NCBI GenBank assembly: GCA_023458835.1
Contig: JAEWWY010000427.1
Location: forward strand, 1-8,431
DNA length: 8,431 nucleotides
Reading direction: 5' to 3'
DNA from: Bacillota bacterium
GTDB lineage: Bacteria > Bacillota > Clostridia > Christensenellales > Aristaeellaceae
Position 1 is the stretch's first letter; the number at the start of each line of letters is the position of its first letter. The position numbers and the translations under genes were made by a program. Below the pieces are notes generated by a model. It was not told the DNA's origin and made no database searches. It saw only the letters and a list, made by a program, of their open reading frames with translations. Shown here one piece after another: positions 5,612-8,431 of this stretch.

Positions 5612-7146
5612 TCGCGGAGGACGATTCCACCATCCGGCGCGGGCTGGTCAAGCTTGTCGGCGAGATGGAATTGCCGGTGGAGCGGATTCTGGAAGCCGAA
5701 AACGGCCAGAGCGCCCTGGCCGTATACGAAAGCTTCCTTCCCCAAATCATCATTACCGATATCCGGATGCCGCTCATGGACGGGCTGGAATTGATTCAGA
5801 CCATCCGGCTGGAACAGCCGAATGTGGCCTTTGTAATCATCAGCGGCTACAACGATTTTGAATACGCGCGCAAAGCCATTCAGTACGGCGTGAAGGAATA
5901 TCTGCTCAAACCCACGGATACGCAGGAACTGAAAGCCGTGCTGGAGAGGATTGTCTCCCAGTTGGACGCGCAGAAGGAAGCCGCCCGCCAGCGCATCCGC
6001 GAGACCAAAGCTTTTACGGACCAAATCGAACAGTATCAAAAGAGCCTGATATGGGATGTGATGCTTGGGCAGAACAATCCTGCGGAGCTGGCCCGGAAGG
6101 TTGAAATGCTAAAAGGCGCCATTCCGGATGGAATGACGCTGGCTGCCGCAGGGTACGGCGGAGGCGACCAGGGAAGGGACCTCGCCTCCCGCCTGGCTTT
6201 GGCGCTGCCGGAGGGCCGGGTGCTTTTATCCGGCGCCACCGCCTACCGTTACCAATTTGCGCTGCTATGGCTGAACCCGGATGCCTTCGTTCACGGCGAC
6301 ATCCTCAAAACCGTTCAAAGCCGGGTTGCCGCCATCAAAAAACCGACCTTTTCCGCGTATACGGTCGCGCTTGCCCTGGCGGAGGAGCATGCCCGGATCC
6401 CCGCAGCCTGCCGGATTTGCAGGTCCCTGCTGGACACCCGCCTCGTTGCGCATACCGGCGGACAGGTATTGATCCAGGGCGGCAAGCCGCAGCCCATACC
6501 CCCGGAGGAGCCTTCCCTGTTGGTGCACTCCATCCGGCATGCCATGGAGACTGGCGATTACAAAAGGATCGAACGCATCATCAAAGACTTTTTTTCAAGG
6601 CTGCTGGCCGGCCCGGGCTGCACGCCCGATGCTTTGGTCCGGAGCGCAAAAATACTGGAGCTGTCGGTCCTGGCCTATACGGCGGAACAATACCGCTACT
6701 ATGAGCAGCAGCTAAACCAACTGCAGACCATTGAATTTTTGCTGAGCGCATCTGCAGCCTCCAAAGATTTTGTGGACGCCATTGTATCCAGAATCACAAC
6801 GATCGGCAAAAACGCCAAGCCCCATGACACCGTATCCCCTGTGGAACAGGTAATACAGTATGTGCAGCGCCATTTCGCGAAGGATATCACCCTGGTATAC
6901 GCAGCCAACCTCGCCAACATGAATACCAGCTATTTCAGCACGCTGTTCAAGAGAAAAACAGGCCTGACTTTTGTGGCCTACCTTCAGCAGGTGCGGATTG
7001 ACCGGGCAAAGGCGCTGCTGAAGGATCCGTCCTTCAAGGTTTATGAAATAGCGGAGCGCGTCGGCTTTCAAAACGAGAAGTATTTTATGAAGGTTTTCAA
7101 AACACTAACGGGCAGAACGCCTTCCGAATACAAGCAGGAGGAATAG
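5596..7146 (+). CDS. Response regulator, YesN-like, receiver plus AraC-type DNA-binding domain
   Basis: This is a cytoplasmic transcription factor, phosphorylated by the upstream kinase and expected to activate the divergent importer operon. It has 516 residues from the GTG. The receiver domain is at 1-120, with acidic pair Asp9/Asp10, phospho-acceptor Asp55 (IIITDIRMP), Ser83 (VIISGYNDF) and Lys105 (LLKPTD), so all conserved phosphorylation residues are present. A long middle region, about 121-415, has no recognisable motif and is typical of YesN-type regulators. The AraC/XylS helix-turn-helix pair fills about 416-516: TLVYAANLANMNTSYFSTLF, then KVYEIAERVGFQNEKYFMKVF and the signature GRTPSEYKQ. 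The longer frame from 5458 is rejected because it would add 46 residues before the receiver. The stop lies 17 nt from the end of the convergent aldo/keto reductase gene. Regulation is probably by coupling to the kinase. Confidence 0.95.
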   Translation: MYRVLIAEDDSTIRRGLVKLVGEMELPVERILEAENGQSALAVYESFLPQIIITDIRMPLMDGLELIQTIRLEQPNVAFVIISGYNDFEYARKAIQYGVKEYLLKPTDTQELKAVLERIVSQLDAQKEAARQRIRETKAFTDQIEQYQKSLIWDVMLGQNNPAELARKVEMLKGAIPDGMTLAAAGYGGGDQGRDLASRLALALPEGRVLLSGATAYRYQFALLWLNPDAFVHGDILKTVQSRVAAIKKPTFSAYTVALALAEEHARIPAACRICRSLLDTRLVAHTGGQVLIQGGKPQPIPPEEPSLLVHSIRHAMETGDYKRIERIIKDFFSRLLAGPGCTPDALVRSAKILELSVLAYTAEQYRYYEQQLNQLQTIEFLLSASAASKDFVDAIVSRITTIGKNAKPHDTVSPVEQVIQYVQRHFAKDITLVYAANLANMNTSYFSTLFKRKTGLTFVAYLQQVRIDRAKALLKDPSFKVYEIAERVGFQNEKYFMKVFKTLTGRTPSEYKQEE

Positions 7147-7163
7147 CGCGCCCGGGCGTGCTG

Positions 7164-8144
7164 CTAGACCGCCCCAACCACCCGGTGCGGCACGTACGGT
7201 TCTTCCATAAACGCGACATCCTCAGGGGTCAGCCTGACCGATATGGACGGCACCACGCTCTCCAGGTGCGAAAGCTTCGTTGCGCCGATGACCGGAATCG
7301 TTACCGGCTCCTTCTGCATCAGCCAGGCAAGGGCGATTTGGGCCCGGGGAACGCCGTATTTTTCGGAAACCTCCGCAAGGCGGTCAACCACCAGCCGGTC
7401 CGCCTCCTCGGTGGCGCCATACTTGGATTTGGCAACCTGATCCGTTTCAAGCCGCCTGGTTGTTTCCGCCCAATCGCGCGCCAGCCTCCCCGAGGCCAGG
7501 GGGCTGTAGGGGGTGAGGGCGATTTTTTCCGCCCTGCAAAGGGGGATCATTTCCCTTTCCTCCTCACGGTAGATGAGGTTCAGGTGGTTCTGCATGGAAA
7601 CAAACCGCGTCCATCCATGCTTTTCGGCCACATACAGCGCCTTTTGAAACTGCCACGCGTACATGGCGGAGGCGCCGATGTACCTTGCCTTCCCGGCCTT
7701 CACCACATCATGCATGGCCTCCATGGTCTCTTCAATGGGGGTCAGGTAGTCCCAGCGGTGGATGATGTACAGGTCCACGTAGTCGGTGCCAAGGCGCCTG
7801 AGGCTGTTGTCGATCTCATTCATGATGGCCTTCCGGGAAAGCCCGGCGCCGTTTGGCGCTTCTTTCATCCGGGAAAAGACCTTTGTCGCGATGACCACCT
7901 CGTCCCGCTTTGCAAAATCCTTCAACGCGCGGCCGAGAATCTCCTCGCTTCTGCCCAGCGAATAGATATTCGCCGTATCAAAGAAATTGATGCCCAGATC
8001 AAGCGCCCTTTGGATGATGGGGCGGCTGCCCTCCTCGTCAAGCACCCATTTGTGCGTCCATCTTTCCACGTCGCCAAAGCTCATGCAGCCAAGGCACAGC
8101 CGTGATACATCCAGGCCGGTGTTCCCAAGCTTCACATATTCCAT
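7164..8144 (-). CDS. Aldo/keto reductase (NADPH-dependent oxidoreductase, YajO-like)
   Basis: This is a soluble (beta/alpha)8-barrel enzyme that reduces aldehydes or ketones with NAD(P)H. The 326 residues are full length for bacterial members. It begins MEYVKLGNTGLDVSRLCLG, the family's first strand pair. The catalytic tetrad is complete: Asp56 and Tyr61 in NFFDTANIYSLGRSEEILG, Lys88 in VIATKVF, and His129 in DLYIIHRWD. The C-terminal cofactor region is also clear (YSPLASGRLARDW, then IPVIGATKLSHLESVV). The start is fixed by AAGGAGGG about nine bases upstream. It is transcribed towards the two-component genes and has its own promoter with a MerR-type dyad, so it is probably not part of the sugar uptake unit. 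The real substrate is unknown; detoxification of reactive aldehydes or a sugar-derived carbonyl are both possible. Confidence 0.94.
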   Translation of the reverse strand: MEYVKLGNTGLDVSRLCLGCMSFGDVERWTHKWVLDEEGSRPIIQRALDLGINFFDTANIYSLGRSEEILGRALKDFAKRDEVVIATKVFSRMKEAPNGAGLSRKAIMNEIDNSLRRLGTDYVDLYIIHRWDYLTPIEETMEAMHDVVKAGKARYIGASAMYAWQFQKALYVAEKHGWTRFVSMQNHLNLIYREEEREMIPLCRAEKIALTPYSPLASGRLARDWAETTRRLETDQVAKSKYGATEEADRLVVDRLAEVSEKYGVPRAQIALAWLMQKEPVTIPVIGATKLSHLESVVPSISVRLTPEDVAFMEEPYVPHRVVGAV

Positions 8145-8243
8145 GGATCAATCCCTCCTTTTTCTGTCCTTTTGAATCCGGGCCTTCATGGGGAAGGGTG
8201 CAGGGAGCAGGCTCTTTCTCCGCCTTACGCCCGCTATACGCAA

Positions 8244-8274
8244 ACCATATCATCTGGAGCTTACTCCAAGTCAA
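8244..8274 (-). promoter_or_regulatory. MerR-family-type promoter and operator of the aldo/keto reductase gene
   Basis: On the minus strand TTGACT (8274-8269) and TATGGT (8249-8244) are separated by 19 bp, longer than the usual 17. The spacer carries the perfect dyad TGGAG-TAAG-CTCCA (8268-8255). An over-long spacer holding a dyad is the hallmark of promoters activated by MerR-family regulators, which untwist the DNA. Operators of this kind are known for aldehyde-responsive members such as AdhR. Transcription would begin near 8237, about 90 bases before the ATG. The regulator gene is not in this window. Confidence 0.7.
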
Positions 8275-8385
8275 TAGTCCCGCTCAAAATATTTTTTCGC
8301 GATGATGCCGTTCCAAATTGCCATGCGCCGGCCCGTTCAGCATACAACAGGCGGCTCCGGAAAAACGGCGCCGAATGAAGCCAAA

Positions 8386-8416
8386 GCGGGCGGGCGCTTG
8401 ATAAGCGCCCCTACGG
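8386..8416. repeat. GC-rich hairpin repeat unit (REP-like intergenic element)
   Basis: GGGCGCTT (8392-8399) and AAGCGCCC (8403-8410) form a perfect 8-bp stem with a 3-nt GAT loop. They are flanked by GCGGGC on the left and CTACGG on the right. On the other strand it reads CCGTAGGGGCGCTT. This resembles the short GTAGGGGCG(N)CGCCC-type palindromes that recur between genes in many Clostridia. Only one copy is in the window, so the repeat status is from recall and is not shown here. With no U run it is not a clear terminator. Confidence 0.45.
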
Positions 8417-8431
8417 CGTCATGTGTTGGTT

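Noticed and set aside
5317..6039. Minus-strand 240-codon open frame across the kinase/regulator junction
   Set aside because: It runs against two intact, motif-rich genes and has no domain or start signal of its own.
7147..7163. Terminator between the convergent regulator and reductase genes
   Set aside because: There is a 10-bp palindrome (CGCCCGGGCG, 7149-7158), but it has no loop and no U run follows on either strand, so no intrinsic terminator can be called.
7158..8105. Plus-strand 315-codon open frame
   Set aside because: It is the antisense shadow of the aldo/keto reductase, whose full catalytic tetrad settles the strand.
8271..8324. Minus-strand 17-residue open frame (MAIWNGIIAKKYFERDY)
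   Set aside because: It has no ribosome site, has an in-frame stop 15 bases upstream, and its end overlaps the -35 of the reductase promoter. It could be the tail of a decayed gene, but nothing supports that.

Overview
The window looks like chromosome of a moderately GC-rich Gram-positive bacterium of the Firmicutes (Bacillota). A Clostridia-type or Paenibacillus-like gut or soil organism is the best guess. The basis is inference from protein families (LplA/LplB/LplC-type sugar ABC transporter, YesM/YesN-type two-component system) and from strong AGGAGG-type ribosome binding sites. No rRNA, tRNA, CRISPR array, transposase or phage gene is visible.

Region 1 (1-3608, minus strand) is a three-gene ABC importer operon read right to left: LplB-type permease, LplC/YtcP-type permease, then a large extracellular solute-binding protein whose 3' end runs off the left edge. 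No ATPase gene is visible, so the importer probably borrows a shared MsmX-like ATPase. The binding protein has a Sec signal peptide but no lipobox cysteine. A small stem-loop sits between the second permease and the binding-protein gene.

Region 2 (3609-3772) is the divergent control region between the importer operon and the sensor-kinase gene. It is the most unusual non-coding part of the window. Two inverted repeats are nested around nearly the same centre: an inner 18-bp stem carrying two copies of ACAATTGT, and an outer stem that buries the ribosome binding site of the kinase gene. Four copies of GGAGTA also occur, two on each strand.

Region 3 (3773-7146, plus strand) is a YesM-like histidine kinase overlapping by 16 nt a YesN-like response regulator with an AraC-type DNA-binding domain. 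The likely circuit is that the kinase senses an extracellular carbohydrate, possibly with the binding protein, and the regulator then activates the divergent importer operon.

Region 4 (7164-8431) holds a minus-strand aldo/keto reductase that converges on the regulator gene with a 17-nt gap. Upstream of it (8145-8431, no convincing gene) is a MerR-family-type promoter, with a TGGAG-N4-CTCCA dyad inside a 19-bp spacer, and near the right edge a GC-rich hairpin repeat unit. This gene is probably a separate, stress- or aldehyde-responsive unit.

Nothing here is clearly a new protein system. The best candidates for new biology are the nested inverted repeats before the kinase gene and the G7 tract at the kinase/regulator overlap.
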